DNA from: a bacterium | GTDB lineage: Bacteria; Chloroflexota; Dehalococcoidia; Tepidiformales; Tepidiformaceae | Reading direction: 5' to 3' | Length of the DNA: 5,214 nucleotides | NCBI GenBank assembly: GCA_945861295.1 | Contig: CAMAUF010000190.1 | Location: 1-5,214, forward strand | Shown: positions 1 to 5,214 of the stretch, one piece after another | Numbering within the stretch: the first letter of the stretch is position 1 | Layout of the letters: every line of letters begins with the position of its first letter | The notes under the pieces: model-generated | The model's input: the letters and a program-made list of their open reading frames with translations, nothing else | Told to the model about the DNA's origin: nothing | Databases searched by the model: none | Made by a program: the position numbers and the translations under genes

Positions 1-1
1 G

Positions 2-883
2 CTGTTCCTGCTGTTGCAGGTCCAGCCGGGCGATGCCGCGCTCCTGAAGATCGGCGCCACTGGTTCGTGCCAGGAGTGCCTTGATCGCGTGCGCGAGGAT
101 CTCGGGCTCGACCGGCCTTGGTTCGTCCAGTACTTCGATTGGCTCTGGGGCGCGATGCGCTTCGACTTCGGCAAGACCTTGGGCACGAACGACCCGATCG
201 GCCCCGAGATCCGGCTGGCGTTCCCGAAGACCCTTGAGCTGGGCCTCTTTACGATCGTGCTGACGCTGCTGATCGGCATGCCGGTCGGCGTCATCTCCGC
301 GGTCAAACAGGGCACCTTCCTCGATTACTTCCTCCGGTTCGTCACGGTCGGCGGCCTTTCGATCCCGGCGTTCTGGCTCGGCACGCTGATCGTCGTTATG
401 CCCGTCATTTGGTGGGATTGGACGCCGTTCGCGCGCGACCAACCCGGCTTCTTCCAGGACCCCATTCAGAATATTCGCGTCTACTTTTGGCCTTCGTTGA
501 CGATCGCGATATCGAGCGCCGCCTATGTCGCCCGTCTCCTCCGTTCGAGCATGCTCGACACGCTGTATTCCGACCACGTCCGGACGGCCCGCGCCAAAGG
601 CCTGCATGAGCGCGTCGTCATCCTCCGCCACGTCCTGCGCGCGTCGCTCGTCACGGTGCTCACGCTGATCGGGCTCCAATTTGGAGCGGCCTTGGGCGGT
701 TCGGTGCTGATCGAGCAGATTTACGGCATCCCGGGCATGGGCGGGCTCGTACTCCAAGCCGTCAATAAGCAGGATTACCGCGAAACGCTCGCGGTCGTGA
801 TGGTCTTCGCCACGCTTTTCATCCTCGTGCAGCTAGCGGTCGACGTCGCCTACGCATACGTCGACCCGCGGATTAGGTACTAA
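2..883 (+). CDS. dppB: DppB-type peptide/nickel ABC transporter permease, 5'-truncated (set 1)
   Basis: Inner-membrane subunit of a Dpp/Opp-type importer, pairing with the DppC encoded next to it. The reading frame is open at the window edge (first full codon at base 2), so the TTG at base 14 is not the start. Alignment with the second DppB (3844-4788) puts the visible PGDAA at residue 31 of that protein, so about 22 N-terminal residues are missing and the full length would be near 315, normal for the family. Visible features: the end of TM1, the PGDAA motif, a long extracytoplasmic loop with a CxxC pair (bases 68-79), further hydrophobic segments, a WWDWTP stretch (410-427), and the cytoplasmic EAA-type loop VRTARAKGL (578-604) that docks on the ATPase. 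It ends in VDPRIRY, the usual DppB terminus. Family assignment is firm; the substrate is unknown and the symbol is family-level only. Confidence 0.95.
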   Translation: MFLLLQVQPGDAALLKIGATGSCQECLDRVREDLGLDRPWFVQYFDWLWGAMRFDFGKTLGTNDPIGPEIRLAFPKTLELGLFTIVLTLLIGMPVGVISAVKQGTFLDYFLRFVTVGGLSIPAFWLGTLIVVMPVIWWDWTPFARDQPGFFQDPIQNIRVYFWPSLTIAISSAAYVARLLRSSMLDTLYSDHVRTARAKGLHERVVILRHVLRASLVTVLTLIGLQFGAALGGSVLIEQIYGIPGMGGLVLQAVNKQDYRETLAVVMVFATLFILVQLAVDVAYAYVDPRIRY

Positions 884-885
884 CC

Positions 886-1788
886 ATGGCACAAGCGACG
901 GCTATCTCTGCGCCCGTGGTGATCGCGGCGCCCACGCTCCTCCAACGCCAGTGGCGCTGGATCGTCCGCTTCGTCCGCACCCAGCCGCTCGGCGTGCTGG
1001 GCGCGGCCATCATCCTGCTGATCGTGTTCGCGGCCCTCTTCGCGGGTGTCTTGACCTCGAAGGACCCGGTCGCAACGAGCACCGACATCCTGCAAAAGCC
1101 ATCCGCCGACCACTTCTTCGGCACCACGCGCCAAGGCAAGGACGTCTACGCCCGCGTGCTCTATGGCGCGCGCGTCTCGCTCGAGGTGGGCCTGTTCACC
1201 GTCCTGCTCAGCGTCATGGGCGGCACCGTGCTCGCCCTCGTCGCCGGTTACTTCGGCGGCCTGGTCGACCAGATCATCAGCCGCATCGCCGACGTGCTCA
1301 TCTCCTTCCCGAGCATCCTCTTCGCGCTCACCTTAGCCACGGCCCTGGGCAAGGGCCTGACCACGATGGTGATCTCGATCAGCATCATCTTCATCCCGAT
1401 CATCATGCGGATTATGCGCGGGGCGGTGTTGCAGCAACGCAGCGCCCAGTACGTCGAAGCGGCGCGCGTCTTGGGCGCGACCGAGTGGCGGATTATCTTC
1501 GGGCATATCCTGCCGAACCTGATGAGCATCGCGATCATCACGGCCAGCTCGACGCTCCCGGCCGCGATCCTCACGGAGTCGGGTCTGAGCTTCCTCGGCG
1601 TTGGCGTCGCGCTGGGCGAACCCAGCTGGGGCGGGGACCTCAGCGGCGACTCGCGCCAGTTCTTCCAGATCGCCTGGTGGATGGCCATCTTCCCCGGCGC
1701 TGCCCTCAGCCTGACCGTGCTGGCGTTCAACCTGCTTGGTGACTCCCTCCGCGACACCCTCGACCCGCGCCTCCGTGGCGTGCGCTAG
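886..1788 (+). CDS. dppC: DppC-type peptide/nickel ABC transporter permease (set 1)
   Basis: Second membrane subunit of the set 1 importer, complete at 300 residues, the usual DppC length. A short cytoplasmic N-terminus is followed by the OppC N-terminal signature (RTQPLG, residues 31-36), TM1 at about 36-56, an extracytoplasmic segment with DHFFGT and GKDVYARVLYGAR, then the transport domain beginning near GYFGGLVD. The ATPase-docking EAA loop is EAARVLGA from residue 191, with the HILPN end at 207-211. Late motifs ESGLSFLGVG and LGDSLRDTLDPRLRG are typical of DppC. It starts two bases after the dppB stop (TAA-CC-ATG) with only a weak AGG eight bases upstream, so translation is probably coupled to dppB. 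It contains no cysteine. It is followed by a 200-base gap, so it is likely the last gene of its operon unless transcription reads through. Family call is firm; substrate unknown. Confidence 0.96.
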   Translation: MAQATAISAPVVIAAPTLLQRQWRWIVRFVRTQPLGVLGAAIILLIVFAALFAGVLTSKDPVATSTDILQKPSADHFFGTTRQGKDVYARVLYGARVSLEVGLFTVLLSVMGGTVLALVAGYFGGLVDQIISRIADVLISFPSILFALTLATALGKGLTTMVISISIIFIPIIMRIMRGAVLQQRSAQYVEAARVLGATEWRIIFGHILPNLMSIAIITASSTLPAAILTESGLSFLGVGVALGEPSWGGDLSGDSRQFFQIAWWMAIFPGAALSLTVLAFNLLGDSLRDTLDPRLRGVR

Positions 1789-1792
1789 CGGC

Positions 1793-1846
1793 TGACCGCC
1801 CGCGGCGACCGAAGGCCGCTGTGTACCGAGGTTCGGCGGGCGGTCA
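1793..1846 (+). terminator. Long stem-loop after set 1 dppC; possible terminator or mRNA 3'-end structure
   Basis: Starting five bases after the dppC stop, the arm TGACCGCCCGC (1793-1803) pairs perfectly with GCGGGCGGTCA (1836-1846), giving 11 bp. The stem can continue imperfectly inside, with CGACC (1806-1810) against 1830-1835 and one bulged T. The 3' flank is AGAAAATG, not a T-run, so it is not a classical intrinsic terminator. Its position at the end of an operon suits termination by another route or protection of the mRNA 3' end. The structure is seen directly; the role is inferred. Confidence 0.5.
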
Positions 1847-1861
1847 AGAAAATGCTATAGA

Positions 1862-1949
1862 GCCCGCGAATCCTTGCAATTGGGGCCAGCGTAGTGTTGA
1901 ATGCGGGCGCGGACTGGCTGCCCAACCAACTAGCTGCACGGCCCGCGAA
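1862..1949 (+). repeat. Nine-base direct repeat GCCCGCGAA flanking a complementary GCGGGC
   Basis: GCCCGCGAA occurs at 1862-1870 and again at 1941-1949. Midway, GCGGGC (1903-1908) is complementary to the first six bases of both copies, so it could pair with either the upstream or the downstream copy but not both. It lies in the gap before the binding-protein gene, around a candidate promoter. In DNA this GC-rich, short pairings like these can arise by chance; no function is claimed. Confidence 0.4.
1874..1902 (+). promoter_or_regulatory. Candidate sigma70-type promoter for the set 2 operon
   Basis: TTGCAA (1874-1879) and TTGAAT (1897-1902) are separated by exactly 17 bases. Each matches the -35 and -10 consensus at four of six positions, and the pair sits in the least GC-rich part of the gap. 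Transcription would start near 1909, about 80 bases upstream of the binding-protein start codon. A second -10-like element, TGCTATAGA at 1853-1861, has no good -35 partner. The position fits an operon boundary, but the match is modest and sigma preferences of the host are unknown. Confidence 0.33.
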
Positions 1950-1973
1950 GCTTAGGCATGCGCTTTGGTACGC

Positions 1974-1979
1974 AGGAGG
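1974..1979 (+). promoter_or_regulatory. Strong ribosome binding site deciding the binding-protein start
   Basis: AGGAGG lies nine bases upstream of the ATG at 1989. It rules out the in-frame TTG at 1965, which lies upstream of this site and would only add eight residues ahead of the signal peptide. Confidence 0.88.
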
Positions 1980-1988
1980 GGATTTTCG

Positions 1989-3773
1989 ATGGCTTCACAG
2001 GACAACTACTGGCTGAGGGCTCGCGCACGTGGTGTGACGCGGCGTAACTTCCTCTATGGCTCTGGCGTGGCCGCCGCCGGTTCGGCTGCGCTGCTCGCTG
2101 GGTGTGGGGACGACGACGATGAGACATCGCCGACAGCGGCGGGCTCCGCGACCACAGCTGCGTCAGGCTCCGCCACCGCGGCAGCCACAACGGCGGCCGC
2201 GGCGACGGGGAAGCGTGGCGGCACGATCATCACGAGCAAGGCCGCGCCCGACACCGGCCTCGACCCGGCAATCACCGTGACAAACCCGCTCCACCCGGCC
2301 AAGGCCTACAGCCATATCCTCCAGTACCACCTCACCGAGAACAAGTTCCACCTGGACCTGGCGGAGAAGTTCGAGCAGGCCGACCCGACGACGATGGTCT
2401 TCACGCTGAGGCCGGGGCTCAAGTTCGCGCCGCAAGTAGCGAACGGCCGCGCCCTCACCGCCGCCGACGTCGCCTACAGCTACGGGCGCTTCCCCGGCAC
2501 GCTCAAGAACTTCGGCTCCGAAGTGAATGGCCTCCAGTGGAACTGGATGGACTCCTTCGAGACGCCGGACGAGCGCACTCTCAAGATCAAGCTCAAGACG
2601 CCGTACGCTTCGGCCATCCCGACCATGGGTTCCAGCGCGTTCGCCGTGGTCGCGAAGGAGTTGGTCGAAGCCAATGGCGGCAAGCTGAGCGACGTGATGA
2701 ACGCCGGCGCCGGCCCGTACGTCATGACCAAGCGCGACAGCTCCGGCGCCCGGTACGAGCGGAACCCCAACTACTACAAGCACACCCCGGCCATCGGCAC
2801 CTTCGTCCAGGACGGACCCTACATCGATGTCTGGGACGAGCTCATCATCCAGGATCTCGCGGCCGTCGAGGCCCGCTTCCTGGCTGGCGACACGCACATC
2901 TACACACAAGGCATCGACAAGCTCAAGGCACAGGAATTCGCCTCCAACAAGAACGTCTCCGTGGTGAAGGCGACGTTCCCGGGCAATTCGCAGATGCAGC
3001 TCGACAACGAGAAGTGGGCGGCCCACCCCAAGCTCCGCGAGGCGCTCTCGCTGTCGATCGACCGCACCAAGTACATCGCCAGCATCCACCTCGGCGAAGG
3101 CCAGCTCGGCTCGCCGGTCGGGCCGATCTTCGATTCGGTCCTGAGCCAGGCCGAACTGAAGGAGCTCCAAAAGTTCGACCCGGCCCGCGCCAAGCAGCTC
3201 TGGGCGGAGGGCAACGGCAACACCGTCTTCCCCAACGGCCTCCGGACGGTCTCGGCCACGTTCGCGCCGACGACCAACATCGACTTCCTCAAGCGGGAGA
3301 TCGAGGCGAACCTCGGCGTCAAGGTCACGGTTACCCCGGCAGACCTCGCGGCGTACGTGGCGATCGCGACGGCGCGGGACAAGCAGTGGGAGATCTTCGT
3401 GGCGAGTGAGTTCTCGCTCGTGACCATCCCAGACTACAACGCGCTCACCTTCTATATCCCGACCGGTTACGGCGCGATCTTCGGTAACCAACGGCTGGAC
3501 TCCGCGATCCCGGCCAACGCCGAGTTCGCGAAGACGGCCCTGGACAAGTTCAACCAGCAGGCTCAGGAACTCGACCCGGCCAAGCGCAAGCAGCTCCTGC
3601 GGGACATGCAGATCTACTTCCTCAAGGAGTTCCGCCCGGCGTTGCCCATGCCGGTGGGGCAATTCCAGTACGCCGCCCACAGCAGCAAGCTGAGGAACTA
3701 CCCGGAGAAGGAGTTCCCCTTCGGGAACGCCGGAAGCGGCCCCTACCGGGCCCACAACCTCTCCTTCGCCTAA
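1989..3773 (+). CDS. Family 5 extracellular substrate-binding lipoprotein of a peptide/nickel-type ABC importer
   Basis: Captures ligand outside the membrane and delivers it to the DppB/DppC pair encoded downstream. It has 594 residues, within the range for SBP_bac_5 proteins. The N-terminus has a twin-arginine motif TRRNFL (17-22), a hydrophobic stretch (about 24-37) and the lipobox LAGC with the lipidated Cys39, its only cysteine, so it is predicted to be a Tat-exported lipoprotein. An acidic patch (DDDDE, 41-45) and a low-complexity Ala/Thr/Ser/Gly linker (to about 74) lead to the folded domain, which opens with KRGGTI. Family motifs are LTAADVAYSYGRF (156-168) and LREALSLSIDR (349-359). 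The segment that in DppA-like proteins usually reads like a D-x-x-DPD/N loop is IPDYNAL here (480-486), so dipeptide binding should not be assumed. The ATG at 1989 is chosen for its strong ribosome binding site. It is separated from dppB by 70 bases containing a hairpin. The ligand is unknown; peptides, opines, glycosides or metal chelates are all possible for this family. Confidence 0.95.
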   Translation: MASQDNYWLRARARGVTRRNFLYGSGVAAAGSAALLAGCGDDDDETSPTAAGSATTAASGSATAAATTAAAATGKRGGTIITSKAAPDTGLDPAITVTNPLHPAKAYSHILQYHLTENKFHLDLAEKFEQADPTTMVFTLRPGLKFAPQVANGRALTAADVAYSYGRFPGTLKNFGSEVNGLQWNWMDSFETPDERTLKIKLKTPYASAIPTMGSSAFAVVAKELVEANGGKLSDVMNAGAGPYVMTKRDSSGARYERNPNYYKHTPAIGTFVQDGPYIDVWDELIIQDLAAVEARFLAGDTHIYTQGIDKLKAQEFASNKNVSVVKATFPGNSQMQLDNEKWAAHPKLREALSLSIDRTKYIASIHLGEGQLGSPVGPIFDSVLSQAELKELQKFDPARAKQLWAEGNGNTVFPNGLRTVSATFAPTTNIDFLKREIEANLGVKVTVTPADLAAYVAIATARDKQWEIFVASEFSLVTIPDYNALTFYIPTGYGAIFGNQRLDSAIPANAEFAKTALDKFNQQAQELDPAKRKQLLRDMQIYFLKEFRPALPMPVGQFQYAAHSSKLRNYPEKEFPFGNAGSGPYRAHNLSFA

Positions 3774-3795
3774 CGTCGCTCGGGCTCACGACCGT

Positions 3796-3826
3796 GCGGC
3801 CCCGCCCTCCACGGCGGGGCCGCTTT
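3796..3826 (+). terminator. Perfect 11-bp GC-rich stem-loop between the binding-protein and permease genes
   Basis: GCGGCCCCGCC (3796-3806) pairs perfectly with GGCGGGGCCGC (3813-3823) across a six-base loop, followed by only three T residues. It begins 22 bases after the binding-protein stop and ends just before the ribosome binding site of dppB. The very stable stem with a short T-tract suits a leaky terminator or an mRNA-protecting hairpin. Either would give more binding protein than permease, as is common in importer operons. The structure is certain; the function is inferred. Confidence 0.65.
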
Positions 3827-3829
3827 CGT

Positions 3830-3835
3830 AGGAGG
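3830..3835 (+). promoter_or_regulatory. Ribosome binding site of set 2 dppB
   Basis: AGGAGG lies eight bases before the ATG at 3844 and supports that start. It is six bases beyond the 3' arm of the upstream hairpin, so the folded stem would leave it accessible. Confidence 0.88.
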
Positions 3836-3843
3836 ACGAAGAG

Positions 3844-4788
3844 ATGCGCACCTATGTCTTGCGCCGGGTCTTGCTCTTTCCGTTGCTCGTCCTTGCCGTT
3901 TCGATGATCACCTTCTTTCTCATCAGGGCGTTGCCTGGCGATGCTGCCGTCGCCCGTCTCGGCGCCGCTGGCGCGCAATGCGATACCTGTTTCGACCAAG
4001 TCCGCAAGGAGCTGGGGCTAGATAAGTCCAAGCCTGAGCAGTACTGGATCTGGTTCAGCGATGCGATTCGGGGCGACTTTGGCCTGTCAACGGCGACGCG
4101 CCAGCGAGTCTCGCCAGAACTCCGCGACCGGGTTTGGAACACGTTTCAGCTCGGCGTCCTCACGATCTTCTTCACGCTCGCCCTCGGGATCCCGGTCGGG
4201 ATTCTCTCCGCCGTCCGGGCCGGCAAGCCGGTCGACTATATTCTCCGCTTTTTGTCCATCCTCGGCCTCTCGGTCCCGAGCTTCTGGATCGCGACCCTTG
4301 TCATCTTCATGCCCGTGATCTGGTGGGGGTGGACGCCGCTCGATAACTACGTTGGCTGGAGCGACCCCCTCAAGCACCTCCAACTACTGGCCCTCCCGGC
4401 CTTCATCCTGGCCATCTCCGGCTCCGCCTACACGGCGCGGATCACCCGCTCCTCGATGCTCGAAACGCTGAGCAGCGACTTCGTCCGGACCGCGCGCGCG
4501 AAGGGACTTTGGGAGCGCGTTGTCATCCTGCGTCACGTGCTCCGGAACTCGATGCTCACCCTCCTGACGGTCATCGGGTTGCAGTTCGCCACCGTGCTCG
4601 GCGGGTCTGTGGTCATTGAGACCATCTTCGGCGTCCCCGGGATGGGCGCCTGGCTGGTCTTCGCGGTCAGCAACCGCGATTACCAGATTGTTCAGGGCGT
4701 AACGGTGATCTTCGCGATGTGGTTCGTGGCGATCACCCTCCTGACGGATGTCCTCTACGCGTGGGTCGACCCTCGGATCCGGTACTAG
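3844..4788 (+). CDS. dppB: DppB-type peptide/nickel ABC transporter permease (set 2)
   Basis: Complete 314-residue inner-membrane permease forming the channel with the DppC that follows. TM1 is at about 9-29, then LPGDAA (30-35), then a long extracytoplasmic loop carrying Cys46 and Cys49 (C-x-x-C), its only cysteines. Further membrane segments lie near 101-123, 133-157 and 176-196, plus two near the C-terminus. A WWGWTP stretch is at 160-165. The ATPase-docking EAA loop VRTARAKGL begins at 214, and the protein ends VDPRIRY. By hand count the last 114 or so residues share roughly 70 identities with the set 1 DppB, while the N-terminal half is more diverged. The start is supported by AGGAGG eight bases upstream. 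It is presumably co-transcribed with the binding-protein gene. The substrate is unknown and the symbol is family-level only. Confidence 0.97.
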   Translation: MRTYVLRRVLLFPLLVLAVSMITFFLIRALPGDAAVARLGAAGAQCDTCFDQVRKELGLDKSKPEQYWIWFSDAIRGDFGLSTATRQRVSPELRDRVWNTFQLGVLTIFFTLALGIPVGILSAVRAGKPVDYILRFLSILGLSVPSFWIATLVIFMPVIWWGWTPLDNYVGWSDPLKHLQLLALPAFILAISGSAYTARITRSSMLETLSSDFVRTARAKGLWERVVILRHVLRNSMLTLLTVIGLQFATVLGGSVVIETIFGVPGMGAWLVFAVSNRDYQIVQGVTVIFAMWFVAITLLTDVLYAWVDPRIRY

Positions 4789-4792
4789 GAGG
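4787..4792 (+). promoter_or_regulatory. Ribosome binding site of set 2 dppC, overlapping the dppB stop
   Basis: AGGAGG begins on the second base of the dppB TAG stop codon and ends nine bases before the ATG at 4802. Ribosomes finishing dppB cover this site, which suggests coupled translation. Confidence 0.85.
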
Positions 4793-4801
4793 CCGAAAGT
4801 C

Positions 4802-5214
4802 ATGGCGGCACAAACCCCATCTTCCGAACTCGACCAAGGCTGGGCCTGGTCACAAAGTCACGGGTTCCTCGCCCGGTGGCGCCGGACTTTGGTGAGGTTC
4901 GCCCGCACGCAGCCGCTCGGGACCGCCGGCGTTGTCGTCATCGCCGTATTGCTCTTCCTCGCGGTCTTCGCCGGCCAAGTAAACACCGAAGACCCGACGG
5001 AGTTCGGGGCGGATATCCTGGCCGACCCGGGCGCCGACCATTGGTTCGGCACGAACCGAAACGGCCAGGACGTCTGGTCCAGGGTCGTCTATGGCGCGCG
5101 GCCAGCCCTCCAGATCGGGGTCGGGTCAGTCGCTGTCAGCCTCTTAGTCGCGACAATCTTGGCCCTTCTCGCCGGGTACTTCGGCGGCCTCGTCGATACC
5201 GCGATTTCGCGGCT
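4802..5214 (+). CDS. dppC: DppC-type peptide/nickel ABC transporter permease, 3'-truncated by window end (set 2)
   Basis: The first 137 codons are visible and the frame is still open at the edge, so just under half of a typical 300-residue DppC is present. A polar N-terminus of about 30 residues (starting MAAQTPSSELDQGW) precedes RFARTQPLG, the OppC N-terminal signature. TM1 follows (GTAGVVVIAVLLFLAVFAG), then DHWFGTNRNGQDVWSRVVYGAR and the start of the transport domain, LLAGYFGGLVD. These align almost without gaps with the set 1 DppC (886-1788), at about half identity by eye. It starts 13 bases after the dppB stop with a full AGGAGG. The ATPase-docking loop lies beyond the window. It contains no cysteine in the visible part. 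DppD/DppF-type ATPase genes could follow downstream, but none is visible. Confidence 0.94.
   Translation, partial: MAAQTPSSELDQGWAWSQSHGFLARWRRTLVRFARTQPLGTAGVVVIAVLLFLAVFAGQVNTEDPTEFGADILADPGADHWFGTNRNGQDVWSRVVYGARPALQIGVGSVAVSLLVATILALLAGYFGGLVDTAISR

Noticed and set aside
14..16. TTG as the start of the first permease
   Set aside because: The frame is open upstream to the window edge and the residues there (LFLL) continue TM1, as in the second DppB; the gene is simply cut.
951..1742. A 263-codon + strand frame overlapping set 1 dppC
   Set aside because: It is an out-of-frame reading of dppC, very rich in Arg, His and Pro with no membrane segments; dppC itself is unmistakable.
1821..1846. 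GGTTCG resembling a tRNA T-loop
   Set aside because: There is no matching acceptor stem, anticodon arm or GGTTCRA consensus; the bases are explained by the stem-loop at 1793-1846.
1965..1967. TTG as the start of the binding protein
   Set aside because: It precedes the AGGAGG at 1974-1979, which is well spaced for the ATG at 1989, and there is no good site upstream of 1965.
2163..3755. A 530-codon open frame on the minus strand opposite the binding-protein gene
   Set aside because: It is an antisense shadow of a GC-rich gene: the translation is rich in Arg, Val, Leu, Glu and Gly without recognisable motifs, while the + strand frame has clear family motifs, a signal peptide and a ribosome binding site.
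1..5214. CRISPR array, insertion sequence, attachment site or defence system
   Set aside because: I saw no repeat-spacer pattern, transposase, terminal inverted repeats or integrase; the window is filled by transporter genes and two short gaps.

Overview
The window is GC-rich bacterial DNA and every supportable gene is on the + strand. It holds two consecutive gene sets for peptide/nickel-type (Dpp/Opp family) ABC importers. The substrate-binding lipoprotein has a Tat-type signal (TRRNFL), a lipobox and an Ala/Thr/Ser linker. Together with strong GC preference at third codon positions and tandem arrays of family 5 importers, this suggests a high-GC free-living bacterium. Chloroflexota (Thermomicrobia or Dehalococcoidia-like) is my best guess, with Actinomycetota as the alternative; this is inference from style, since no rRNA or marker gene is present.

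Layout: (1) bases 2-883, a DppB-type permease cut at its 5' end; (2) 886-1788, a complete DppC-type permease starting two bases after the dppB stop; (3) 1789-1988, a 200-base gap with a long stem-loop, a possible promoter, a short repeat and a strong ribosome binding site; (4) 1989-3773, a complete family 5 substrate-binding lipoprotein of 594 residues; (5) 3774-3843, a gap with a perfect 11-bp GC-rich stem-loop; (6) 3844-4788, a complete second DppB; (7) 4802-5214, the first 137 codons of a second DppC, cut by the window end.

How they work together: the binding lipoprotein is exported, anchored outside the membrane and captures a ligand. DppB and DppC form the heterodimeric membrane channel. 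Two ATPases of the DppD/DppF type would energise it, but none is encoded here. The second set is binding protein-DppB-DppC. The first set presumably has its own binding protein upstream of the window. The two permease pairs are clearly paralogous but well diverged, so this is an old duplication or a common array arrangement, not a fresh repeat.

This is mostly an ordinary transporter region and I do not see a new system. The points most worth a second look are a CxxC pair in the first extracytoplasmic loop of both DppB proteins, which otherwise lack cysteine, and the stem-loop between the binding protein and its permeases.
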